A program made the position numbers and the translations under genes. Positions 17,604-29,672 of a stretch of 64,000 bases of DNA are shown one piece after another. Each line of letters opens with the position of its first letter. Positions within the stretch are counted from its first letter, which is position 1. The stretch is from VAZQ01 sp963739175 (lineage in GTDB: Bacteria; Pseudomonadota; Alphaproteobacteria; Rhizobiales; Xanthobacteraceae), in contig CAVTZH010000008.1 of assembly GCA_963739175.1 (NCBI GenBank), positions 186,001 to 250,000 of the forward strand, given 5' to 3'. The notes below the pieces were generated by a model. That model ran no database searches and had not been told where the DNA came from. It worked only from the letters and a program-made list of their open reading frames with translations.

Positions 17604-18871
17604 TCAGTCCTCGCCGTCCTCGCCCGGGATGGCAAGCGGCAGCTGGTGGCCGACCTTCTCCTCGGCGAAGGCGCTCGGCGGCAGGCGCTTTTGCGGCGTG
17701 CCCTTGCGGACCGTTCCAGTCACGCCCGGATCGCGGCCCTGGCGGGCGTAGGTCGCGCGCGCCCGCGCCGCGACCTCCTCGCCCGACACTGCCTGCGGAT
17801 TGCAGGCACGACCCGAGCGCCGCATCAGGTCGACATGCATGTGGTCGTAGTGGAAGACGTTCGAGCCCGGCGCCAGCACCGTGGTGAAGCGGTCGCAGGC
17901 CGAGGCCTGCACGTCGCGCAGGAAGCCCTGCTCTTCCGGCGCGCCGCGCCAGCCGTCGCGCACGGTGATACGGCGGCCGTCGGCGAGCGTGAACGACGCG
18001 ATGTCGAGCGCATTGCCGAAGGCGTGCTCGGAAATGCGCGCGCGCGGATTGCCGTTCATGCCGCGGCATGAATAGGCGGAGATCTGCCTGATCTCGGCCA
18101 CCGGCTGGCCGAACCAGCGCATTGCCGACGGCTGCACCGACGTCGCGATCCATTGATCGAGCGCCGACACCAGCGGACAGGCGAGTGTCGCGTTCGGCGT
18201 CACCGTGACCGTGCCGGTGTGCGCGGCGACGCGGGCGCGCGCGACGGACCGAGCGGCGCGGCGCGACGGGCGTCGCGCGCGGGCGGCAGATCGTAGGACG
18301 ACGGCGCCGGCTCGCTGTACACCGGCGCGGGCCTCGCGGGCGCGCCATAGGGCCGGCGGAAATCATAGGGCTCCCCCGGCGGATGAGACGGCTGCGGCGG
18401 ATCGAGCAAGATCGGCTCGTCACTGCGCTGCTGATAGACCGACGCCGGACCACGCGGCGGCGGCAACGGCCGGGTATCGACTTGCGGCCGCGGCGCGGTG
18501 CGCGGATCGTGGGTGGGCGCGCCGTCCGGTGGCTCGTTGATCGGCCAGCGCGGCGGCGACGCGCGCGTCGCATTGGGGATCGACGCGGGTGGGCGCAGAT
18601 CGTCGCCGAAGCTCAGCGCCGCGGGCACGCCGAGCGTCGACACACGGAATGGATAGTCGGCGCCGCACATGCCGGGGCCGTTGATCGCGCTGATGCGGGT
18701 GACGCCCGGACCTTCGCGCACGGCGCCGGTGCCGATGCAGCGCGCCTCGGCCTCCTTCCGCCACGGCTCGCGCTCGCCGCCCCAGAAGCCGCCGCCGCTG
18801 CACGCCGCCAGCGTGCCGAGGCCGACAACAACGACCGAGCCGGAAAGGAACGCCCGCAGCTTGCACGCCAT
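17604..18871 (-). CDS. Extensin-like lipoprotein (peptidase M15-type C-terminal domain), frameshifted
   Basis: The N-terminal part (18871 down to about 18240) has a lipoprotein signal (VVVVGLGTLAACSG) and the conserved segment EPWRKEAEARCIGTGAV...INGPGMCGADYP, then a long Pro-rich linker. The C-terminal part carries the extensin-like domain with SAYSCRGMNGNP, ISEHAFGNALDIASF and VFHYDHMHVDLM; the His and Asp residues are the likely zinc ligands of an M15-type peptidase. The two parts are in different frames and join near 18225-18260 in a GC repeat; one base appears to be missing. In relatives this is one protein, here about 422 residues. A GTGA overlap at 18200-18203 would allow two coupled genes, but a sequence error is more likely. 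Confidence 0.82.
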
Positions 18872-19129
18872 GCCCGGACAATGCGATGGAGTTTGTTAAC
18901 GTCTCTTCAAAGATTTCCGGCCGGCCGGGGCGCCTCTGGCCCGCCGTTCGCGCTATGGTTAAGAAGAACTGGGTAGCGAAAAAGTGTCGTAGCCCGCATG
19001 GAGCGTAGCGGAATGCGGGACAGCCGGCCCCGGATTTCGCCATAGCGCGTCGAAGACGCGCGTGAACGCGCTTATGGCTTCATCCGGGCTACAAAAACTA
19101 CCGGGTTAAGAAAGACGCGGGGACCACCT
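18872..19129. repeat. Intergenic repeat with a 38-bp core (GCG type)
   Basis: An outer repeat of the AGCCCGCATGGAGCG...CCCGGATTTCG / CTTCATCCGGGCTAC type is split by a 38-bp core at 19040-19077 that begins CCATAGCGCGTCG and ends GCGCTTATGG. The core differs from the murE-ftsI copy by CCC to CGC changes in all three pairing arms. The rest of the interval is the presumed promoter of the DUF2798 gene. Confidence 0.8.
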
Positions 19130-19357
19130 ATGAAGGCCAGGCTGATCTTGTCGTTCATGATGTCGAGCGTCATGGTGTTCATGGTGACGCTGCTGGTGAC
19201 CTATCTCAATCTTGGTGTCGTGCCCGACTTCCTCCTGCAATGGGCCAAGGCCTATGTGATCGCCTGGCCGGTGGCGGCGGGGACCGCGTTCACGATCATG
19301 CCAATTTGCCGCCGCCTGACCGACCGCATCGTCGCGCGCCTGGAGCAGACGGCCTGA
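19130..19357 (+). CDS. DUF2798 family small membrane protein
   Basis: 75 residues with two membrane segments at about 6-28 (ILSFMMSSVMVFMVTLLV) and 36-58 (WAKAYVIAWPVAAGTAFTI), then a basic tail. The spacing and the AYVIAWPVA motif match DUF2798. Function is not known. Its stop overlaps the start of the next gene (TGATG), so it is translated together with the amidase. Confidence 0.85.
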   Translation: MKARLILSFMMSSVMVFMVTLLVTYLNLGVVPDFLLQWAKAYVIAWPVAAGTAFTIMPICRRLTDRIVARLEQTA

Positions 19358-20616
19358 TGCTCTCCGCGCTCGATCTTGCCCGCCGGATCGAGGCCGGCGA
19401 ACTGACGCCGCGCGCGGTCGTCGAGATGTGCGCGGAGGCGATCGCCGCGCGCGAGAACGAGATCGGCGCATTCACCGCGCTCGATATCGAAGGCGCGCGC
19501 CGCACCGCCGACCGCCTCGCATCGCTGCCGCTGCGCGGGCTGCCGGTCGGCATGAAGGACATCTTCGACACCGTCGATTTCCCGACATCGTATGGCTCGC
19601 CGATCTATGCCGGACATCGGCCGAAGAGCGACGCCGCCATGGTGATGGCGGTGCGCCGCGCCGGCGGCGTCATCCTCGGCAAGACCGTCAGCACCGAGTT
19701 CGCGAGCCTGCAGCCCGCCGGCACCCGCAATCCGCACAATCCCGCGCACACGCCGGGCGGCTCGTCGTCCGGCTCCGCCGCCGCGATCGCCGCCGGCATG
19801 CTGCCGATCGCGTTCGGCAGCCAGACCGGCGGCTCGGTGATCCGGCCGGCGGCGTATTGCGGCGTCGCCGGCTACAAGCCGTCGTTCCGGCTGCTGCCGA
19901 CCATCGGCATGAAAGCGTTCTCGTGGTCGCTCGACACCGTCGGCGTGTTCGGCGCCGGCGTCGAGGACGTGGCGTTTGCCGCCGCCGCCACCACCGGCCG
20001 CGATCTGGGCATCGACGGCGCGACATCGAACGCGCCGGCGATCGCATTGCTGCGCACCCAGCAGTGGTCGGAGGCATCACCCGACATGCAGGCCGCGGTC
20101 GAGCGCGCGGCGCGCCTCGCCGAAGCTGCCGGCGCGCGCGTCACCGAGCTGGTGCTGCCGGAGATCTTTGCGGAGGCGATGCGTTGCCATGGCATCGTGC
20201 AGGACCACGAAGCGTTCCGCGCGCTCGCCTACGAATACGACCACCACCGCGACCGGCTCGGTCCGATCCTCGCCGAGCAGCTTGGCAAAGCCGCCGCCAT
20301 CACCACGGATCAATATGACGAAGCGCGGCGCGCCACCCGGCGGGCGCGGCAGACCTTCGCCGACCTGATGGCGAAGACCGACGTGATTCTCACGCCGTCG
20401 GCGGCGGGCGCCGCCCCGCACGGGCTCGGCGCCACCGGCCTGCCGACCTTCAACCGGCTGTGGACCCTGCTCGGCCCGCCCTGCATCAACGTGCCGGGAC
20501 TGGCTGATTCAAGCGGCCTGCCGCTCGGCGTGCAGGTCGTCGGACGCTTCGCCCGCGACAAGGTTGCGCTCGGCGCGGCGCGGTTTGTGGAAAACACCCT
20601 CGCCAGGACTCATTAA
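19357..20616 (+). CDS. Amidase signature family amidase
   Basis: 419 residues. The catalytic Ser-cisSer-Lys triad of the amidase signature family is visible: Lys in LPVGMKDIFDT near residue 67, the Gly/Ser-rich block TPGGSSSGSAAAIAAG near 133 and the nucleophile Ser in GSQTGGSVIRPAAYCG near 157. The family hydrolyses amides to acid and ammonia. Without GatB/GatC genes nearby and with weak C-terminal similarity to GatA, a small-molecule amidase is the better reading. It is coupled to the DUF2798 gene by a TGATG overlap. Confidence 0.9.
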   Translation: MLSALDLARRIEAGELTPRAVVEMCAEAIAARENEIGAFTALDIEGARRTADRLASLPLRGLPVGMKDIFDTVDFPTSYGSPIYAGHRPKSDAAMVMAVRRAGGVILGKTVSTEFASLQPAGTRNPHNPAHTPGGSSSGSAAAIAAGMLPIAFGSQTGGSVIRPAAYCGVAGYKPSFRLLPTIGMKAFSWSLDTVGVFGAGVEDVAFAAAATTGRDLGIDGATSNAPAIALLRTQQWSEASPDMQAAVERAARLAEAAGARVTELVLPEIFAEAMRCHGIVQDHEAFRALAYEYDHHRDRLGPILAEQLGKAAAITTDQYDEARRATRRARQTFADLMAKTDVILTPSAAGAAPHGLGATGLPTFNRLWTLLGPPCINVPGLADSSGLPLGVQVVGRFARDKVALGAARFVENTLARTH

Positions 20617-20894
20617 CCCTTTGGAGCGGCATGTATTATTCGTATTCATGCAAGTACTGCATGTCTAAAACGCGAATTCCGCAGCGGTGAATCAAATAGT
20701 TTCCAATGGTCACTTCGTATTGTTATGGCCAGTAAATAGAGTAGTTTTTTCTAGCAATATCAGGACCTTGATAATTTTCTTGAGTATTCAATGTGGTGAT
20801 ACCGCTCCATTGCCGCGGCGCAAAACATTTCTCATTTCTGGGAACCAACGGACTCTGCTAGACTTGTCTCACGGCAACAAGCGAGGAGCACTTC
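20617..20894. other. AT-rich non-coding stretch
   Basis: This is unusually AT-rich for the window (for example TAGTTTTTTCTAGCAATATC around 20740-20760). No conserved gene or RNA is recognised. It leads into the small peptide gene and probably contains its promoter. Confidence 0.4.
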
Positions 20895-20978
20895 GTGGAC
20901 CTTGCCTTGAGATTTGAAACCCTGGCGCTTTGTGCGGTATTCGCGTTTGTGAGTGCGATTTTGTTGGGTGCGTTTTAG
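20895..20978 (+). CDS. 27-residue hydrophobic peptide
   Basis: A GTG start at 20895 with GAGGAG 6 nt upstream (20883-20888) opens 27 codons closed by TAG. The peptide begins VDLALRFETLALCAVFAF and ends ILLGAF, i.e. a short amphipathic head and one membrane-spanning segment. A good ribosome site, a clean terminator 45 bp later and a resemblance to small peptides I recall from Bradyrhizobium support it as a real gene. Its function is unknown; single-span micro-proteins commonly modulate membrane complexes, but nothing here identifies a partner. Confidence 0.6.
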   Translation: MDLALRFETLALCAVFAFVSAILLGAF

Positions 20979-21022
20979 TGCTCTGACAGCGTCAGCACAA
21001 ACCGCTCAAGCGGCCTAAGTCT

Positions 21023-21058
21023 AAACACCGGAGAGGAAACTCTCCGGTGTTTGCTTTT
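21023..21058 (+). terminator. Rho-independent terminator
   Basis: Stem AACACCGGAGAG / CTCTCCGGTGTT with a GAAA tetraloop, followed by TGCTTTT. It lies 45 bp past the 27-residue peptide gene. Confidence 0.9.
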
Positions 21059-21111
21059 GGAGATAGCCGCTAAAAGACGTCCGATCTCTGCCAGGCACCG
21101 ACGATGCGACA

Positions 21112-22272
21112 ATGAGCGTGGCGACAAATCCGACGACGCCGTCGGACCGGCTGGAAGCGCTCGACATCCTGCGCGGGATCGCATTGTTCGGCGTCATGGC
21201 GATCAACCTGGTGGCGGCGTTTCGTGTTTCGCTGTTCCAGCGATTTTCGTCCGACTACCTGACCGATGTCCCACTCGATACGGCGCTCACGGTCCTTCTT
21301 GGGATTTTCGTCGAAACCAAAGCGCTGACGATCTTCACGCTCTTGTTCGGAATAGGCTTGGCGATCCAGATCGAGCGCATGGGCGAGCCAGACAAGGCGA
21401 AGATATTGCTGATCCGACGACTGGCGATCCTGCTGGTCATCGGCCTCATCCATCTGCTGCTCATATGGCCGGGAGATATCCTGACGAACTATGCGATTGC
21501 GGGTCTGATCGCGCTCCCGTTCCTGTTTGGATCGCGCAGCCGCCTTGCGAACAGCGCACTGACCTTCGCGTTCGTACAAATTGTGCTCTTGCTGGTGCGG
21601 CCGTTGCCTGAACTCGATCAGGAATGGATCAGGGCGTACAACGCCGACGCACTCGAAGTGCACCGATCCGGCTCCTACGTCGCGGTGCTGCTGCTTCATC
21701 TGCGCGCAGTACCGCAGGTCGCGTCGTGGCACCTCTATGCACTGCCGCAGACGGTCGCGCTGTTTCTCTTTGGCGCATGGATCTGGCGCTCGGGCATCTT
21801 GCATGACGCGGTCACGAACAGGCGCCTGCTGAAGGTCGTTGCCTGGATCGGCTGCCTGAGCGGCTTCGGCCTCCTTGTGGTCGGATGGGCGGCCGGCTTG
21901 TCCTCGGCCAGAGCGTTGGGAGTGCTTGTAAGTCTCTCAACGATCTTGCTTGCATTGGGCTACAGCGCGATCGTCATTGTTGTCGCAACCGGTCGACACG
22001 GTCAAAAATGGCTGGGGTGGGCGGCCCCGGTTGGGCGCATGGCGTTCACAAACTATCTCGCGCAGTCCGTGATCTTCGCATTGATATTCTTCGGCTACGG
22101 CTTGGGGATGTTCAATCGGCTGGGCGTCGCGGCGACGCTTGCGGTGGGTGTTGCCGTCTACATGCTGCAAACGGTAGCCAGTGAATATTGGCTCCGCCAC
22201 CACCGGTTCGGTCCGCTGGAGTGGCTGTGGCGCTCGTTGACGTATGGCGTGCGTCAGCCTTGGCGAGCCTGA
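21112..22272 (+). CDS. DUF418 family multi-pass membrane protein
   Basis: 386 residues with about 8-9 hydrophobic segments. The N-terminus RLEALDILRGIALFGVMAIN and the C-terminal region (VGRMAFTNYLAQSVI, GPLEWLWRSLTYG) are the hallmarks of the DUF418/YeiB group, which is distantly related to acyltransferase-3 proteins. Function is unproven; a role in transport or acylation at the inner membrane has been proposed for the group. It converges with metH, 6 bp apart, with no terminator hairpin obvious between them. Confidence 0.88.
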   Translation: MSVATNPTTPSDRLEALDILRGIALFGVMAINLVAAFRVSLFQRFSSDYLTDVPLDTALTVLLGIFVETKALTIFTLLFGIGLAIQIERMGEPDKAKILLIRRLAILLVIGLIHLLLIWPGDILTNYAIAGLIALPFLFGSRSRLANSALTFAFVQIVLLLVRPLPELDQEWIRAYNADALEVHRSGSYVAVLLLHLRAVPQVASWHLYALPQTVALFLFGAWIWRSGILHDAVTNRRLLKVVAWIGCLSGFGLLVVGWAAGLSSARALGVLVSLSTILLALGYSAIVIVVATGRHGQKWLGWAAPVGRMAFTNYLAQSVIFALIFFGYGLGMFNRLGVAATLAVGVAVYMLQTVASEYWLRHHRFGPLEWLWRSLTYGVRQPWRA

Positions 22273-22278
22273 AGCGTC

Positions 22279-26047
<3,769 letters not shown>

Positions 26048-26054
26048 CGCTTGC

Positions 26055-26963
26055 TCACGCCGCCACCGGCACCGCGGGCCGCAGCCCGAGCAGGTGGCAC
26101 ACCGCGTAGACCAGGTCGGCGCGGTTCATGGTGTAGAAGTGGAAGTCGGTGACGCCGCGATCGACCAGGTCGAGCACCTGCTCGGCGGCGACCGCGGCGG
26201 CGATCAGCTTGCGGGTCGCGGCGTCGTCGTCGAGACCGTCGAAACGCTCGGCCAGCCAGTCCGGCACCGAGGCGCCGGTGCGGGCCGCGAAATTCTTGGT
26301 CTGCTTGAAGTTCTGCACCGGCAGGATGCCGGGCACGATCGGCACATTGATGCCAGCCGCGCGCACGCGGTCGAGATAGCGGAGGTACTGGTCGTTCTCG
26401 AAGAAGAACTGCGTCATCGCGCGGGTCGCGCCGGCGTCGACCTTGGCTTTGAGCATGTCGATGTCGTCCGCGACCGTCGGCGAATCCGGATGCTTCTCCG
26501 GATAGGCCGACACCGACACGTCGATCTCGGGCGCGATGCGCTTGATGCCGGCGACCAGATCGGCGCCGTTCTTGTAGCCGCCGGGGTGCGGCGCGTATTT
26601 GTCACCAACACCGCCGACCGGATCGCCGCGCAGCGCCACGATGTGGCGCACGCCGGCGCCGTGATAGCCGCGGATCACCTCGTCGATCTCGTCCTTGGTC
26701 GCCGCCACGCAAGTGAGATGCGCGGCCGGCGTGAGCGCAGTTTCACCCAGAATGCGCTTGACGGTCGCGTGCGTGCGCTCGCGGGTCGAGCCGCCGGCGC
26801 CGTAGGTCACCGACACGAAATTGGGGCGCAGCGGCGCAAGCCGCGTGATCGACTCCCACAGCGTCGCTTCCATCTCCGCGGTCTTGGGCGGGAAGAACTC
26901 GAACGAGACGTGCATGCGGTTGTCACCGCCGGCGTGCACGAAACGGCTGGCGCGGGCATTCAT
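26055..26963 (-). CDS. metF: Methylenetetrahydrofolate reductase MetF
   Basis: 302 residues from the ATG at 26963, normal length. It reduces 5,10-methylene-THF to 5-methyl-THF with FAD, supplying MetH. Conserved blocks: SFEFFPPKT near residue 20, VTYGAGGSTRERT near 53, HIVALRGDP near 109 and QFFFENDQYLRYLDR near 185. The ATG overlaps the stop of the upstream regulator (TGATG), showing translational coupling. Confidence 0.96.
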   Translation of the reverse strand: MNARASRFVHAGGDNRMHVSFEFFPPKTAEMEATLWESITRLAPLRPNFVSVTYGAGGSTRERTHATVKRILGETALTPAAHLTCVAATKDEIDEVIRGYHGAGVRHIVALRGDPVGGVGDKYAPHPGGYKNGADLVAGIKRIAPEIDVSVSAYPEKHPDSPTVADDIDMLKAKVDAGATRAMTQFFFENDQYLRYLDRVRAAGINVPIVPGILPVQNFKQTKNFAARTGASVPDWLAERFDGLDDDAATRKLIAAAVAAEQVLDLVDRGVTDFHFYTMNRADLVYAVCHLLGLRPAVPVAA

Positions 26964-27976
26964 CACGCAACCTCCCGCTCGGGCGCATCGGCGACCAGCA
27001 TGCGCGGGTCGCGGCCGAGCCAGAGCGATACGGCGATCTTGCCGTCGGAATTCTTGTCGGGCCTGAGCGTCTGCTGCTTCACCACGTCGAGGCCGGCGCC
27101 GGCGAGCCAGCCGCTCACCGCCTCCGGCGGGAAGCCGAGCCGCCGATGGGCGTGCTCGTCGCGCAGGAACTCGAGGTCATGCGGCGCGAAGTCTATCACC
27201 AGCAACCGCCCAGACGGGCGCAGCACGCGCGCGGCTTCCGCGATGGCGCGGGCGCCGTCGTCGAGGAAGTGCAGCACCTGATGGATGATGACGACGTCGA
27301 AGGATTCCTTCGGCAGCGCCAGATCGTAGATGTCGCCCTGCCGCACGCTGCAATGGCGCAGCCCGGCGCGGTCGAGCCGGTTGCGCGCGAGCGAGAGCAT
27401 ATCGAGCGACATGTCGAGGCCAAGCCCGCGCTCGATCGACGGCCCGAACAGTTCGAGCATGCGGCCGGTGCCGGTGCCGAGGTCGAGCAGCGAGCGGAAC
27501 GGCTTGTCGGCGAGCGCCTTGCGGATCGCCTCCTCCACCGCATCGTCGGCGACGTGCAGCTTGCGGATGCGGTCCCACTCGGCGGCGTGGCGCGCGAAAT
27601 ATTTCTGCGCCGCCGCCGCGCGTGCGGCGCGCACCGACGCCAGCCGCTCGCGGTCGCGCGCGATGGTGGTGTCATGGGGATCGAGCCGTGCCACGAGGTC
27701 GCGCGCCAGCGAGGCCGAGCCGCCGCGCTCGCCAAGCCGGAAGAACGCCCAGGAGCCCTCGCGGAAGCGCTCGACCAGGCCGGCTTCGGCCAAGAGCTTC
27801 AGGTGCCGCGAGATGCGCGGCTGCGACTGCCGCAGGATGTCGGTGAGATCGGAGACGGTGAGCTCGGCTTCGGAAAGCAGCGCGACGATGCGCAGGCGCG
27901 TCTCTTCACCGGCGGCTTTGAGCGCGCCGTTGAGATCGGCAAACGGCAGTTGGGCGGACGGCGGCAGCGGAGCCAT
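26963..27976 (-). CDS. ArsR-family regulator fused to a SAM-dependent methyltransferase domain (SahR-type)
   Basis: 337 residues. An ArsR winged helix fills about residues 10-90 (ETRLRIVALLSEAELTVSDL, then QSQPRISRHLKLLAEAGLV). A class I methyltransferase domain fills 130-320 with the SAM loop LLDLGTGTGRMLELF near 164 and the acidic strand GLGLDMS. Such fusions are the SahR regulators of the methionine/SAM cycle in Proteobacteria, which sense S-adenosylhomocysteine. Context agrees: it leads the metF-metH operon and an 18-bp perfect palindrome lies 30 bp before its start, so it probably represses its own operon. Whether the methyltransferase part is catalytic or only a ligand sensor is not known. 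Confidence 0.88.
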   Translation of the reverse strand: MAPLPPSAQLPFADLNGALKAAGEETRLRIVALLSEAELTVSDLTDILRQSQPRISRHLKLLAEAGLVERFREGSWAFFRLGERGGSASLARDLVARLDPHDTTIARDRERLASVRAARAAAAQKYFARHAAEWDRIRKLHVADDAVEEAIRKALADKPFRSLLDLGTGTGRMLELFGPSIERGLGLDMSLDMLSLARNRLDRAGLRHCSVRQGDIYDLALPKESFDVVIIHQVLHFLDDGARAIAEAARVLRPSGRLLVIDFAPHDLEFLRDEHAHRRLGFPPEAVSGWLAGAGLDVVKQQTLRPDKNSDGKIAVSLWLGRDPRMLVADAPEREVA

Positions 27977-28006
27977 GGCGTGGGCCTTGTCCCAAACGAT
28001 ACGGCA

Positions 28007-28024
28007 TATAAAGATATCTTTATA
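28007..28024. promoter_or_regulatory. 18-bp perfect palindrome, probable SahR operator
   Basis: TATAAAGATATCTTTATA is self-complementary over all 18 bp and is centred 40 bp upstream of the ArsR-methyltransferase start. It matches my memory of the SahR motif (ATATAAAGATATCTTTATAT-like). An AT-rich palindrome of this length is very unlikely by chance in this GC-rich sequence. Binding would block the operon promoter. Confidence 0.85.
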
Positions 28025-28055
28025 CGTTTAAACAAGGGTTAGCAAGCCCGATAAA

Positions 28056-28170
28056 CGTCATGCCCGGCCTTGTGCCGGGCATCCACGTCTTGCTTTCTTA
28101 GGCCCGAAAGACGTGGATGGCCGGGACCATAAGGGCGTTCACGCCCGTCTTTCGACGGGCTATGCCCGGC
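28056..28170. repeat. Composite palindromic repeat; left hairpin empty, right hairpin holding a core
   Basis: The left hairpin CGTCATGCCCGG-CCTTGTG-CCGGGCAT (28056-28082) is the uninterrupted form of the outer repeat that is interrupted at 3001. The right hairpin GGATGGCCGGGA ... CCCGGCCACGAC is interrupted at 28127-28164 by a core in reverse orientation (CCATAAGGGCG ... GGGCTATG), with one extra A in its loop. It lies between the sahR promoter and the TrmO-like gene. Confidence 0.85.
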
Positions 28171-28195
28171 CACGACGCCACCGCGCGAGCCCTCC

Positions 28196-28717
28196 ATGAC
28201 CGACACCCCGATCAGCAAGGACCCCAACGCGTTCGGCCTCTGGGAGGGCGAAGTCACCGCCGCGCTGCCGAAGGACTTCGACGCCTCGCTTTATTACATC
28301 GGCCGCATCCGCACGCCCTGGAAGGAGCGCAAGGACTGCCCGAAAAACGCCCGTGAATCCGAGGCGGTCTGCACGCTCGAGGTCGATCCGCGCTGGGCGC
28401 CCGCGCTCAAGGACGTCGAGAGCTGCAGCCATCTCGTGGTGCTCTATTGGATGGACCGCTCGCGCCGCGACATCGTCCTGCAGGTGCCAAGCCATTATGG
28501 CGTCCAGCGCGGCACCTTCTCGCTGCGCTCGCCGGCGCGCCCCAACCCGATCGCCATGAGCGTGGTGAAGCTCCTGAAAATCGAGGGCAACAAGCTCTCG
28601 GTGGTGGGCCTCGACTGCCTCGACGGCACGCCGCTCCTCGACCTCAAGCCCTATTTCGCCTCGACCGATGCGGTGCCGGAGGCCGTGGTCGGCTGGCACA
28701 AGGCGCGCAAGGCCTAA
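28196..28717 (+). CDS. TrmO/TsaA-like SAM-dependent methyltransferase (UPF0066 family)
   Basis: 173 residues. The UPF0066 fold is recognised by GRIRTPWKERKDCPKN near residue 46, SPARPNPIAMSVV near 118 and CLDGTPLLDLKPY near 141. TrmO methylates N6 of t6A37 in certain tRNAs. The N-terminal 40 residues are an extension not present in TrmO, and other family members may act on different substrates, so tRNA modification is likely but not certain. The start at 28196 follows directly on the palindromic repeat. Confidence 0.82.
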   Translation: MTDTPISKDPNAFGLWEGEVTAALPKDFDASLYYIGRIRTPWKERKDCPKNARESEAVCTLEVDPRWAPALKDVESCSHLVVLYWMDRSRRDIVLQVPSHYGVQRGTFSLRSPARPNPIAMSVVKLLKIEGNKLSVVGLDCLDGTPLLDLKPYFASTDAVPEAVVGWHKARKA

Positions 28718-28852
28718 AGCTAAACCCCAGCGAAATCAGGCTTATCCAGCCGGAACCAAACGGTTCTCCGGCCATCTCGCTTTATATTTTAGGAACCTTT
28801 GAACCATCCCTCCGGTTGCGGCAACGAACGAGCAATCAGGATGGGGTGTCCA

Positions 28853-29482
28853 ATGAACACGATCTTCAAGACCGCCGCCGCGATCGTCACGCTCATCGCC
28901 GCGACCACCATTCCCGCTTCCGCCAACCAGTTCTTCCTGTTCGGCCCGGTTGCGACCACGCCTGCCCCGACGGTGCAGGACGAGGCGACCGACGCGCGCG
29001 CCGAGCTTCCCGCCCGCTTCCGCCGCCAGGTCGTCGACTACCGCACCAACGAGCCGGCCGGCACGATCATCGTCGACACGCCGAACACCTACCTCTACCT
29101 CGTGCTCGGCAATGGCCGCGCGATCCGCTACGGCATCGGCGTCGGCCGCGACGGCTTCACCTGGTCGGGCGTGCAGAGCATCACCCGCCGCGCCGAGTGG
29201 CCGGATTGGCATCCGCCGGCAGAGATGATCGCCCGCCAGCCGTACCTGCCGCGTTATATGGCCGGCGGCCCGGGCAACCCGATGGGCGCCCGCGCGCTCT
29301 ACCTCGGCAGCACGATCTATCGCATCCACGGCACCAACGCGCCGCACACCATCGGCCAGCGCGTGTCCTCCGGCTGCATCCGCATGACCAATGAAGACGT
29401 GACCGACCTCTACAGCCGCGTGAACCTCGGCACCCGCGTCGTGGTGCTGCCGCAGACCGGCCGTCACGCCGCGGTGCGCTAA
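28853..29482 (+). CDS. L,D-transpeptidase (YkuD family)
   Basis: 209 residues from the ATG at 28853 (MNTIFKTAAAIVTLIAA signal peptide, cut near SANQ). The YkuD domain covers about 65-200: GTIIVDTPNTYLYLVLGNG, the catalytic IYRIHGTNAPHTIG and the nucleophile Cys in RVSSGCIRMTNEDV. It forms 3-3 crosslinks or attaches proteins to peptidoglycan in the periplasm. Upstream ATGs at 28799 and 28841 are possible but would extend past the signal peptide. It ends with a clear terminator. Confidence 0.93.
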   Translation: MNTIFKTAAAIVTLIAATTIPASANQFFLFGPVATTPAPTVQDEATDARAELPARFRRQVVDYRTNEPAGTIIVDTPNTYLYLVLGNGRAIRYGIGVGRDGFTWSGVQSITRRAEWPDWHPPAEMIARQPYLPRYMAGGPGNPMGARALYLGSTIYRIHGTNAPHTIGQRVSSGCIRMTNEDVTDLYSRVNLGTRVVVLPQTGRHAAVR

Positions 29483-29537
29483 TCACGAGACAAGAGACAA
29501 CCTCACGGCGACGCGTGAGCAGTAGCGTAGCGTAAAG

Positions 29538-29576
29538 AAAACCGGCCCCGCCGACACACGGGGCCGGTTTGCTTTT
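29538..29576 (+). terminator. Rho-independent terminator of the L,D-transpeptidase gene
   Basis: Stem AAACCGGCCCC / GGGGCCGGTTT with loop GCCGACACAC, followed by GCTTTT. Near-identical hairpins recur at 31388-31428 and 33214-33249. Confidence 0.88.
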
Positions 29577-29672
29577 GCGCGGCGCGCGCGACCCTTCGTG
29601 GACGTCCCTATTTACGACCGGGTCCCTGCTTTTACGGGGACGACCGGAAGAACCGTTTCGCGCTTGCAGGCC

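Noticed and set aside
18200..18203. Two coupled genes (GTGA overlap) in place of one extensin-like lipoprotein
   Set aside because: Related genomes as I recall carry one continuous protein, and the join sits in a GC repeat prone to errors.
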